64,000 nt of DNA from Symsagittifera roscoffensis. Lineage: Eukaryota; Xenacoelomorpha; Acoela; Convolutidae. The position numbers were made by a program, and so were the translations under genes. The stretch covers positions 65,279,548-65,343,547 of the forward strand of contig NC_087064.1 in the NCBI RefSeq assembly GCF_963678635.1. Direction: 5' to 3'. The notes under the pieces were generated by a model. It ran no database searches. It was not told the origin of the DNA and worked only from the letters and a program-made list of their open reading frames with translations. Positions 46,244 to 56,400 of the stretch are shown piece after piece. Within the stretch, counting starts at the first letter, position 1, and every line of letters begins with the position of its first letter.

Positions 46244-47352
46244 AAACCATTCGCAAAAATCGAATTTAGAAAAATGTGTTGATAGTTATGCACAAGTGAA
46301 GTCCACTGATTCTCTCGCAGACACCGCTATATTTTCCAGTAATTCCAATTTTATTCGAATGACGGAAAAGAGAGTTCGATCAAAAGTTGACTGTTTTGCG
46401 TCTGGACATGATTTGGTCGCCTCCAGCTGCATTGAATCAATACGACTTTTCAATGCGTCCACAAATTGGTTTCGCTCAAAATTTTTCAATCTAATCTTTT
46501 CAAGCTTATCTTTCAATTCTTTGTTATTTTCGCGTATCTGGGTCTCTTGATTATTCTTTTGAAAAACTCGGAAAACTCTTCGAAACGAAAACCTATTTTT
46601 TGATTTCATTTTTCGTTGAACTTTTCTCCTGGAACAAGAGCGCTTTTCAGTTGCTATCATTATTCTGAAACATGAAAAGTCAAACTAGGTTAATTTAAAA
46701 CTGTTGATGACAGAACTGCTCCAACAAAATCTTCCAGCAAAGCTCCTCCAATAAAATTTCGTTACTGAGTTGCAATTTTAGAAGTCATTCTGGTCCAACG
46801 GGGCATACTCCTACGAGAGCCAGTCGAACCCATCGACGAGAATAAAACGCACGTTAATGACGTTAAAGACGAATTCGTGATGAAAAGGAGGGTCAGAATG
46901 TTCTGGAATTATCAAATTTCGATTGTCGACAATTATTTCCCGCAAATGTAGAAAACAGCGAGCGAAAACAATGTGCCAGTCGGTGATATTTGGAAGTTTG
47001 ACCTTGAGCAACGTTTGGTTTCGATTTTGGGGTGAAATGCAATTTTTCAAAAATTCGAATTGAGCCTGTCATGCTTAAGTTTCTCGCGACAACTCAAAAT
47101 ACACGAAAATAAGATCAGAAGAATCGAACTAAAATCGCGGGAAAGAAGTCCAAAAAAAGGAGCGTGAAATTGCTATTCGCAATTTCGCCATATAAATTGA
47201 ACGAGAGTAGAGCTGTTGTGACATTCGACCAGAACGGACAAAACTGCAGATTGGATGGATTCAAAATTTTAGCAGCTAACCTTCCGAATTGACGGTTTTA
47301 AGAGATTAACAACGTTATTGGGACGATTAGTCAAACGGTGAAGGCCAAGATA
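46244..47352. repeat. Segmental duplication, copy 1 right part
   Basis: Matches 55291-56400 closely. The match ends exactly where the LTR retroelement has inserted in copy 2. The last part overlaps the first 2003-bp tandem unit. Confidence 0.9.
46286..46660 (-). CDS. Basic coiled-coil protein, 124 residues, unrecognised (copy 1)
   Basis: An ATG at 46658-46660 follows a TTTCAG that could be a splice acceptor in the 5' UTR. The N-terminus is very basic (SCSRRKVQRKMKSKNRFSFR). The centre is an Asn/Glu/Lys-rich heptad-like helix (IRENNKELKDKLEKIRLKNF) suggestive of a coiled coil. The C-terminus is helical with one Cys near the end. The frame is open in both duplicates with only a few substitutions. 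Its basic start plus short coiled coil resembles shugoshin-type N-termini, but the match is too weak to name. It lies upstream of LSM10 on the same strand, only 205 bp away in copy 2. Confidence 0.5.
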   Translation of the reverse strand: MIATEKRSCSRRKVQRKMKSKNRFSFRRVFRVFQKNNQETQIRENNKELKDKLEKIRLKNFERNQFVDALKSRIDSMQLEATKSCPDAKQSTFDRTLFSVIRIKLELLENIAVSARESVDFTCA

Positions 47353-48556
47353 TTCTGGTATTTTGTAATTTTAAAAATTCGAATTGATGACGTAATAATT
47401 CTGAGAAGCGTCAAAAACGGCCATTTTGGAAGAAAACCAGAATAAAATCAGAACAACAATAGTTGCGATAGCGATAACGACGAGAATTGTGATTGAAAAA
47501 CAACAACAAATTGCCGAGTTAGCAGAGACCGCTCCGAGTTGCAACTATTGTGTCGCTACAATAGTTGCAAGGCCGTTCACAACAACGGTGAAGGGCAGAA
47601 GACAGCCTTCCGGAAGGAAGATAAGGACGTTATTTCCCCGGATTCAGGAATCCAGAGGGGTCTCGGGAATTGAACTGAAACTCTTTTATTTAAGCTTTAG
47701 CTTCCCGGTCATATCTTGAATTGAATTTAATTAACATTTGAATTCATTTTGCAAGGATGAGAAGCTAGGAGTTGGGGGAGAGGGTTGATCCATCTTCGAT
47801 GGAGATGATGATTTTTATCTACTGAACAAAAACAATCGTAATATAATAAGTAGTAGTAGCCCTGTTTTTAGGAGTGACCTCGTGGTCTGGGGATACTGAG
47901 ACCCAGCCATGAGCTCACTAATTTTGCATGTAGTTAAGTTAATTTGAGTGTTTTGACCGAAGCCGAAAGCAGTAAAGTTTTTGTCGACCCGATGTTAGAA
48001 AGACCACCAAAAGAACTGGCTTTGGTAGAGACGGTGAAAAGCATATAAAGCTCTATTCAGACGCTGGTCAGTCGTCTTCGGACCTAGCTCTATTTTCCGT
48101 CGTTATGTACTTCCGGGCGAATGTTATATAGATGTTTTTATGGCGCTCCTGGGTGTTATTCTTTTTTAACATCATGACCGGCAGAACCGTTAACGAGCAC
48201 TCCGCGCCGAGCGGATGCTCACATTAACGCCCTTAATAGGCCAAAACCGCCGGGGTGGAAGAGTAGTTCGGAATGCGGAAGCCTTCCGAATTACCGTGAA
48301 TAGCTTTTTAACCTAGTTAAGACCGAAAATTCACGAACCAGGAAGGGTGCGGGGATCGGCCATCCCCTCGTTCCCTGAGAAGTTTGTGACCAAAAACACG
48401 TAAAGATATTTATAAAACCAAACAAATAGTAGTATAGTACCCAAGAAAAACAAAAAACATAAAAAATAACCGAAAAAACCAAAAACAGTAAAAAAGTAAA
48501 AAATCAGGAGAAATCATCCCCCCAGACAAGATTTGATTTGACCCTCCCGTTTGTTG
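46554..48556 (+). repeat. Tandem LTR-like unit 1 (2003 bp)
   Basis: First of three direct repeats with a 2003-bp period. Read on the minus strand, its left 1.58 kb is collinear with 56401-57200: GGGCGAATGTTATA (48118-48131) pairs with TGTAACATTCGCCC at 56401, and GGAGGGTCAGAATGTTCTGG (about 46889-46908) pairs with 57178-57197. It is therefore an older LTR in plus orientation. The remaining ~420 bp (48132-48550) follows the LTR end like a retroelement leader and has hairpin-forming blocks such as TTCGGAA…TTCCGAA. Small ORFs inside the unit (minus-strand 79-90 codons, plus-strand 97 codons) are not called as genes. Confidence 0.75.
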
Positions 48557-50559
48557 TTCTTTTGAAAAACTCGGAAAACTCTTCGAAAAGTAAACCTGTT
48601 TTTGATTTCATTTTTCGTTGAACTTTTCTCCAGGAACAAGAGCGCTTCTCAGTTGCTATCATTATTCTGGAACATAAAAAGTCAAACTGGGTTAATTTAA
48701 AACTGTTGATGACAGAACTGCTCCAACAAAATCTTCCAGCAAAGCTCCTCCAATAAAATTTCAGTACTGAGTTGCAATTTTAGAAGTCATTCTGGTCCAA
48801 CGGGGCATACTCCCACGAGAGCCAGTCAAACCCATCGACGAGAATAAAACGCACGTTAATGACGTTAAAGACGAATTCGTGATGAAAAGGAGGGTCAGAA
48901 TGTTCTGGAATTATCAAATTTCGATTGTCGACAATTATTTCCCGCAAATGTAGAAAACAGCGAGCGAGAACATTGTGCCAGTCGGTGATATTTGGAAGTT
49001 TGACCTTGAGCAACGTTTGGTTTTGATTTTGGTGTGAAATGCAATTTTTCAAAAATTCGAATTGAGCCTGTCATGTTTAAGTTTCTCGCGACAACTCAAA
49101 ATACACGAAAATCAGATCAGAAGAATCGAACTATAATCGCGGGAAAGACGTCCAAAAAAAAGGAGCGTGAATTTGCTGTTCGCAAGTTTGCCATATAAAT
49201 TGAACGAGAGTAGAGCTGTTGTGACATTCGACCAGAATGGACAAAACTGCAGATTGGATGGATTCAAAATTTTAGCAGCTAACCTTCCGAATTGACGGTT
49301 TTAAGAGATTAACAACATTATTGGGACAATTAGTCAAACGGTGAAGGCCAAGATATTCTGGTATTTTGTAAATTTAAAAATTCGAATTGATGACGTAATA
49401 ATTCTGAGAAGCGTCAAAAACGGCCATTTTGGAAGAAAACCAGAATAAAATCAGAACAACAATAATTGCGATAGCGATAACGACGAGAATTGTGATTGAA
49501 AAACAACAACAAATTGCCGAGTTAGCAGAGACCGCTCCGAGTTGCAACTATTGTGTCGCTACAATAGTTGCAAGGCCGTTCACAACAACGGTTAAGGGTA
49601 GAAGACAGCCTTCCGGAAGGAAGATAAGGACGTTATTTCCCCGGATTCAGGAATCCAGAGGGGTCTCGGGAATTGAACTGAAACTCTTTTATTTAAACTT
49701 TAGCTTCCCGGTCATATCTTGAATTGAATTTAATTAACATTTGAATTCATTTTGCAAGGATGAGAAGCTAGGAGTTGGGGGAGAGGGTTGATCCATCTTC
49801 GATGGAGATGATGATTTTTATCTACTGAACAAAAACAATCGTAATATAATAAGTAGTAGTAGCCCTGTTTTTAGGAGTGACCTCGTGGTCTGGGGATACT
49901 GAGACCCAGCCATGAGCTCACTAATTTTGCATGTAGTTAAGTTAATTTGAGTGTTTTGACCGAAGCCGAAAGCAGTAAAGTTTTTGTCGACCCGATGTTA
50001 GAAAGACCACCAAAAGAACTGGCTTTGGTAGAGACGGTGAAAAGCATATAAAGCTCTATTCAGACGCTGGTCAGTCGTCTTCGGACCTAGCTCTATTTTC
50101 CGTCGTTATGTACTTCCGGGCGAATGTTATATAGATGTTTTTATGGCGCTCCTGGGTGTTATTCTTTTTTAACATCATGACCGGCAGAACCGTTAACGAG
50201 CACTCCGCGCCGAGCGGATGCTCACATTAACGCCCTTAATAGGCCAAAACCGCCGGGGTGGAAGGGTAGTTCGGAATGCGGAAGCCTTCCGAATTACCGT
50301 GAATAGCTTTTTAACCTAGTTAAGACCGAAAATTCACGAACCAGGAAGGGTGCGGGAATCGGCCATCCCCTCGTTCCCTGAGAAGTTTGTGACCAAAAAC
50401 ACGTAAAGATATTTATAAAACCAAACAAATAGTAGTATAGTACCCAAGAAAAACAAAAAACATAAAAAATAACCGAAAAAACCAAAAACAGTAAAAAAGT
50501 AAAAAATCAGGAGAAATCATCCCCCCAGACAAGATTTGATTTGACCCTCCCGTTTGTTG
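48557..50559 (+). repeat. Tandem LTR-like unit 2 (2003 bp)
   Basis: Differs from unit 3 by very few bases and from unit 1 by more. The 36-codon overlap with the coiled-coil ORF start is present but frameshifted here. Confidence 0.85.
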
Positions 50560-52562
50560 TTCTTTTGAAAAACTCGGAAAACTCTTCGAAACGTAAACCT
50601 GTTTTTGATTTCATTTTTCGTTGAACTTTTCTCCAGGAACAAGAGCGCTTCTCAGTTGCTATCATTATTCTGGAACATAAAAAGTCAAACTGGGTTAATT
50701 TAAAACTGTTGATGACAGAACTGCTCCAACAAAATCTTCCAGCAAAGCTCCTCCAATAAAATTTCAGTACTGAGTTGCAATTTTAGAAGTCATTCTGGTC
50801 CAACGGGGCATACTCCCACGAGAGCCAGTCAAACCCATCGACGAGAATAAAACGCACGTTAATGACGTTAAAGACGAATTCGTGATGAAAAGGAGGGTCA
50901 GAATGTTCTGGAATTATCAAATTTCGATTGTCGACAATTATTTCCCGCAAATGTAGAAAACAGCGAGCGAGAACATTGTGCCAGTCGGTGATATTTGGAA
51001 GTTTGACCTTGAGCAACGTTTGGTTTTGATTTTGGTGTGAAATGCAATTTTTCAAAAATTCGAATTGAGCCTGTCATGTTTAAGTTTCTCGCGACAACTC
51101 AAAATACACGAAAATCAGATCAGAAGAATCGAACTATAATCGCGGGAAAGACGTCCAAAAAAAAGGAGCGTGAATTTGCTGTTCGCAAGTTTGCCATATA
51201 AATTGAACGAGAGTAGAGCTGTTGTGACATTCGACCAGAATGGACAAAACTGCAGATTGGATGGATTCAAAATTTTAGCAGCTAACCTTCCGAATTGACG
51301 GTTTTAAGAGATTAACAACATTATTGGGACAATTAGTCAAACGGTGAAGGCCAAGATATTCTGGTATTTTGTAAATTTAAAAATTCGAATTGATGACGTA
51401 ATAATTCTGAGAAGCGTCAAAAACGGCCATTTTGGAAGAAAACCAGAATAAAATCAGAACAACAATAATTGCGATAGCGATAACGACGAGAATTGTGATT
51501 GAAAAACAACAACAAATTGCCGAGTTAGCAGAGACCGCTCCGAGTTGCAACTATTGTGTCGCTACAATAGTTGCAAGGCCGTTCACAACAACGGTGAAGG
51601 GTAGAAGACAGCCTTCCGGAAGGAAGATAAGGACGTTATTTCCCCGGATTCAGGAATCCAGAGGGGTCTCGAGAGTTGAACTGAAACTCTTTTAAATAAA
51701 CTTTTAGCTTCCCGGTTATGTCTTGAATTGAATTTAATTAACATTTGAATTCATTTTGCAAGGATGAGAAGCTAGGAGTTGGGGGAAAGGGTTGATCCAT
51801 CTTCGATGGAGATGATGATTTTTATCTACTGAACAGAAACAATAGTAATATAATAAGTAGTAGTAGCCCTGTTTTTAGGAGTGACCTCGTGTTCTGGGGA
51901 TACTGAGACCCAGCCATGAGCTCACTAATTTTGCATGTAGTTAAGTTAATTTGAGTGTTTTGACCGAAGCCGAAAGCAGTAAAGTTTTTGTCGACCCGAT
52001 GTTAGAAAGACCACCAAAAGAACTGGCTTTGGTAGAGACGGTGAAAAGCATATAAAGCTCTGTTCAGACGCTGGTCAGTCGTCTTCGGACCTAGCTTTAT
52101 TTTCCGTCGTTATGTACTTCCGGGCGAATGTTATATAGATGTTTTTATGGCGCTCCTGGGTGTTATTCTTTTTTAACATCAAGACCGGCAGAACCGTTAA
52201 CGAGCACTCCGCGCAGAGCGGATGCTCACATTAACGCCCTTAATAGGCTAAAACCGCCGGGGTGGAAGGGTAGTTCGGAATGCGGAAGCCTTCCGAATTA
52301 CCGTGAATAGCTTTTTAACCTAGTTAAGACCGAAAATTCACGAAGCAGGAAGGGTGGGGGGATCGGCCATCCCCTCGTTCCCTGAGAAGTTTGTGACAAA
52401 AAACACTTAAAGATATTTATAAAACCAAACAAAAAGTAGTATAGTACCCAAGAAAAACAAAAAACATAAAAAAATAACCGAAAAATCCAAAAACAGTAAA
52501 AAAGCAAAAAAATCAGTAGAAATCATCACCCCAGACAAGATTTGATTTGACCCTCCCATTTG
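50560..52562 (+). repeat. Tandem LTR-like unit 3 (2003 bp)
   Basis: Nearly identical to unit 2 in its left two thirds, with more changes toward the right end. It ends near 52562, where unrelated sequence begins. Confidence 0.85.
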
Positions 52563-52831
52563 TTTTTGATAGATTTATTGTTGTTACAGGCAATTATATC
52601 AGTCAAGATTGTTACGATCAATTTTGTGGGCCGTTTGTGAGGCTTGTACTGTAGGGTTATTTGAGTATTTAAGCACGTTAATGCTAAATTGCGCTCAATC
52701 AGGAAGGGTCTGCTGATTTGCGCTCAATCCGGAGGGGTCTTAGGAGAAGACTGATCCGGCAAAAGTACAAGGAGCAACAAGAAGGGATCAACGAGAACAA
52801 CAATCGACTGTGCAACAGCTGTCAGTGCTGT
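52563..52831. other. Spacer before duplication copy 2
   Basis: A short unique stretch includes two copies of TTGCGCTCAATC followed by GGAAGGGTCT or GGAGGGGTCT. CAACAGCTGTCAGT occurs here and again just inside copy 2, marking a possible breakpoint. Confidence 0.5.
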
Positions 52832-55290
52832 CTATCTTATGCAACAGCTGTCAGTTGTCCTGCAAAAAGGGAACTCCACCCTCCTCCTGTCCCGGTACTG
52901 CTCATTAGTTTTTTTTCTGTTCTATGCAAATCTGGTAACGTTTTTCTGTGTATCTAGCGTCATTGAAATTTGTTTCTGTTATTTTGTATGTATGGCATTT
53001 TATAAGCCCGCGGGTAAACGCCAAGCTCCTGAATTTACTGAACATTTTTTCATTTACAACTTTTATTGCATAAAAAATTCCGTAATGTGACAACTAAATC
53101 GACAAAACGTAATCAGAAAATCGAATTTTTTAAAGCGGAAGTTTTTCAGTTACTTCGGTACTTTTACGCCCGCGTTCTCTACTGACTGCTAGGCCACGTT
53201 TGCCGAAGTGGCCGAGAAATTTAAATACATTGCCAAACAATCAATTGATTTCGCTAAACAAGGTAACCTGAGAATTCTATATTCTGATTCAATAACATTA
53301 GTTTATTACACAAGGCTCCAATCATTGTTTTCTTGTGGTAAAAAGGGAAATAAAAACTCATTTAAAAAAAAAAAACGTTCCAAAATCGAACATTTCAAAA
53401 TCGAGTTTTTGTTCCACGAAAAGCGTCAGCAAAAAACTTTTGCAACTCAACTGCCGTCAAGGGAAAATTAACATTGCAGGGGACAATTCTCAGCCGACAA
53501 AAAAAAACAATAAGCTGACAACCAAATTATTCCAAGGAGAAAAATTTCAATAGAAAAAATCTTACAGCTATTGGCAGGACTCGCATCAGGGACCTTTGTC
53601 GTCCCAGGCATGTATTTTTCATCTACGCCAAACGGACAAAGTTAGCAGTTGGAAATCCTGAGATGCTAAACACAGCCCACAGACAGAAAAGGCCAAAGAA
53701 CACATAGAAAACGAAAAAAAAAAAAAAGAATGACTTGTTTTGTGAAAAAAGCAGTTTTCGCAATTCAAGAAAAATCGGGACTTAAAGCTCTTTGCAATTC
53801 AAAATTTTTTTGATTATGTTGCTCTATCCAGGTTTTATTGATTAATAAAACCTGGATGGATCAATAGATAAATTTTTTGTTCCGCCGAGAAATTTGAAAA
53901 TTAAAATCCGCTTTCGAAATTACCTTCCTTTCAAAAAATGAGCTTGAGTAGAAAAAACATCAGAAGTCAAACAGCAGTAACCAAACTTGTCGCGAACAAT
54001 TTTCCACCTTTTTCTTTGAAAATCAGCAAACAATAACAAGGATAGCCGGTTACTGTACACAGGATGTTCCGACCATGGTCTTAAGAAAACTTCGGTGAAG
54101 AAAATTTTTTTTCCAAATTAGTGTAGTTTTTTCTGCTTGGTGTGATAAAAAGATCAGACGTAAAAATAGAATGAAGGCATATTAGACATACATAATAATA
54201 TAGGCAAACTGAAAAAAAACGTAGACAAATGTAGCTAAAAAAAAACTAGTTTTACTTGCTTTAAATTAAGATTTAAGGTCTTAAATTAGGCTTAACTCAG
54301 CTGTTGTAAGCCTGCTCGCTCGCTTTATTCGCTAGAATTAAGATGAAAAATCAAAAATTTCAAACCGGCTTTTCTCAACACTCGGAGATTTTTTTGGAAA
54401 TTCTTTAATGTGGTTCAAATCGCGACTGAACGGACTGTAATATCATATCACTCAACCCACTCCAATGATTATTTGTGGTACCTGATTTTGCGTTTCAAAT
54501 GGTCGGAACAAAAAGAATAACTGCTGACTGCAAGGAAGACACAGTCATGGGGAAACAATCTGGTGAGTAATTAAGTGTAATGAATATGTTACGTCATCGC
54601 AACTAGACCTACTGTGAGTGCAAATTCCTGCGCCATTCAGCAAAAAATAAAATTCATTGCATCTAAAAAAACTACTCGATCCAAATCAGATTGAATCGCT
54701 TTTTCCCCAGTTTTTCTCAGAGCCCATTTCATGATTTAAAACTTTTTGATTATATTTTTGAACTATAAACAATATGCATCAAGTCAAATACGTTTCACTT
54801 TTCTAACATTTGCTTGGAGTTTCATAATGATATTAAAAGTCTCTGGAAAATGGATGAATCGAACTTTGTTCCGTCTGATAACTATTCTTTCTGCAGAGTA
54901 CTTTGGATTTCTTCCGTTTACTGGATAAATCACAGCGGTGACAAGCGTTAAGTCCATCGTTTTTGAGACGTGTTCCACTGTTCCTTTAATTTTGGTTTCG
55001 TTTATCAGCTCCACAGTAGTGATACAATCTTCTAATTCCTTGAGAACACTGAATAAAGTATTCAAAAACGGTTTTTTAAAACTTTTTGCTTGATTTAGAT
55101 TATCGACTCCATCGTCACTCTCCGACATTTCAGTTAACTGAATTGTGTTCAAATACCATTAAAAATCGACATAGTGCTCTGACTTCAATTTATTTAAAAC
55201 GTTTCTCTTCTAAAGGTTTTTCGATGAAAACAAAACATAAAACACAAATTTCTTCATGGGAGCAATCAATCAAGTTATTATACAGTTGTG
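52832..55290. repeat. Segmental duplication, copy 2 left part
   Basis: Nearly identical to 42533-44983. It begins inside the last codons of the REL retrotransposon, so only the tail of that element is present here. This shows the duplication followed that insertion. Confidence 0.95.
54784..55128 (-). CDS. LSM10: LSm10-like protein of the U7 snRNP (copy 2)
   Basis: Encodes the same 114 residues as 44478-44822, with ATG at 55126-55128. Here the upstream coiled-coil ORF (55333-55707) is only 205 bp away, which is the ancestral arrangement before the retrotransposon split copy 1. Identical protein sequence means a recent duplication, purifying selection on both, or gene conversion. Confidence 0.75.
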   Translation of the reverse strand: MSESDDGVDNLNQAKSFKKPFLNTLFSVLKELEDCITTVELINETKIKGTVEHVSKTMDLTLVTAVIYPVNGRNPKYSAERIVIRRNKVRFIHFPETFNIIMKLQANVRKVKRI

Positions 55291-56400
55291 AAACCCATTC
55301 GCAAAATCTAATTTAGGAAAATGTATTGATAGTTATGCACAAGTGAAGTCCACTGATTCTCTCGCAGACACCGCTATATTTTCCAGTAATTCCAATTTTA
55401 TTCGAATGACGGAAAAGAGAGTTCGATCAAAAGTTGACTGTTTTGCGTCTGGACATGATTTGGTCGCCTCCAGCTGCATTGAATTAATACGACTTTTCAA
55501 TACGTCCAAAAATTGGTTTCGCTCAAAATTTTTCAATCTAATCTTTTCAAGCTTATCTTTCAATTCTTTGTTATTTTCGCGTATCTGGGCCTCTTGATTA
55601 TTCTTTTGAAAAACTCGGAAAACTCTTCGAAACGAAAACCTGTTTTTTGATTTCATTTTTCGCTGAACTTTTCTCCTGGAACAAGAGCGCTTCTCAGTTG
55701 CTATCATTATTCTGAAACATGAAAAGTCAAACTAGGTTAATTTAAAACTGTTGATGACAGAACTGCTCCAACAAAATCTTCCAGCAAAGCTCCTCCAATA
55801 AAATTTCGTTACTGAGTTGCAATTTTAGAAGTCATTCTGGTCCAACGGGGCATACTCCCACGAGAGCCAGTCGAACCCTCCGACGAGAATAAAACGCACG
55901 TTAATGACGATAAAGACGAATTCGTGATGAAAGGGAGGGTCAGAATGTTCTGGAATTATCAAATTTCGATTGTCGACAATTATTTTCCGCAAATGTAGAA
56001 AACAGCGAGCGAGAACATTGTGCCAGTCGGTGATATTTGTAGGTTTGACCTTGAGCAACGTTTGGTTTTGATTTTGGGGTGAAATGCAATTTTTCAAAAA
56101 TTCGAATTGAGCCTGTCATGCTTAAGTTTCTCGCGACAACTCAAAATACACGAAAATAAGATCAGAAGAATCGAACTATAATCGCGGGAAAAAAGTCCAA
56201 AAAAAGGAGCGTGAAAATGCTATTTGCAATTTTGCCATATAAATTGAACGAGAGTAGAGCTGTTCTGACATTCGACCAGAATGGACAAAACTGCAGATTG
56301 GATGGATTCAAAATTTTTAGCAGCTAACCTTCCGAATTGACGGTTTTAAGAGATTGACAACGTTATTGGGACGATTAGTCAAACGGTGAAGGCCAAGATA
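55291..56400. repeat. Segmental duplication, copy 2 right part, with partial LTR-like unit
   Basis: Matches 46244-47352. From 55601 it is also a fourth, incomplete copy of the 2003-bp unit. It stops at GCCAAGATA, where the LTR at 56401 begins. Confidence 0.9.
55333..55707 (-). CDS. Basic coiled-coil protein, 124 residues (copy 2)
   Basis: Same length and start as 46286-46660, with substitutions such as FLDVLKSRIN against FVDALKSRID. The open frame is kept despite these changes, which favours a real gene, though the duplication is young. Confidence 0.5.
   Translation of the reverse strand: MIATEKRSCSRRKVQRKMKSKNRFSFRRVFRVFQKNNQEAQIRENNKELKDKLEKIRLKNFERNQFLDVLKSRINSMQLEATKSCPDAKQSTFDRTLFSVIRIKLELLENIAVSARESVDFTCA

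Noticed and set aside
47426-47719. 97-codon plus-strand ORF in each tandem unit
   Set aside because: No domain, low-complexity start, and position within the LTR-like region; conserved only because the units are recent copies.
48780-49052. 90-codon minus-strand ORF repeated in each 2003-bp unit and at 55825-56097
   Set aside because: It lies inside the LTR-like part and is antisense to the inferred element. Its similarity to 57112-57399 is explained by nucleotide homology between LTRs.
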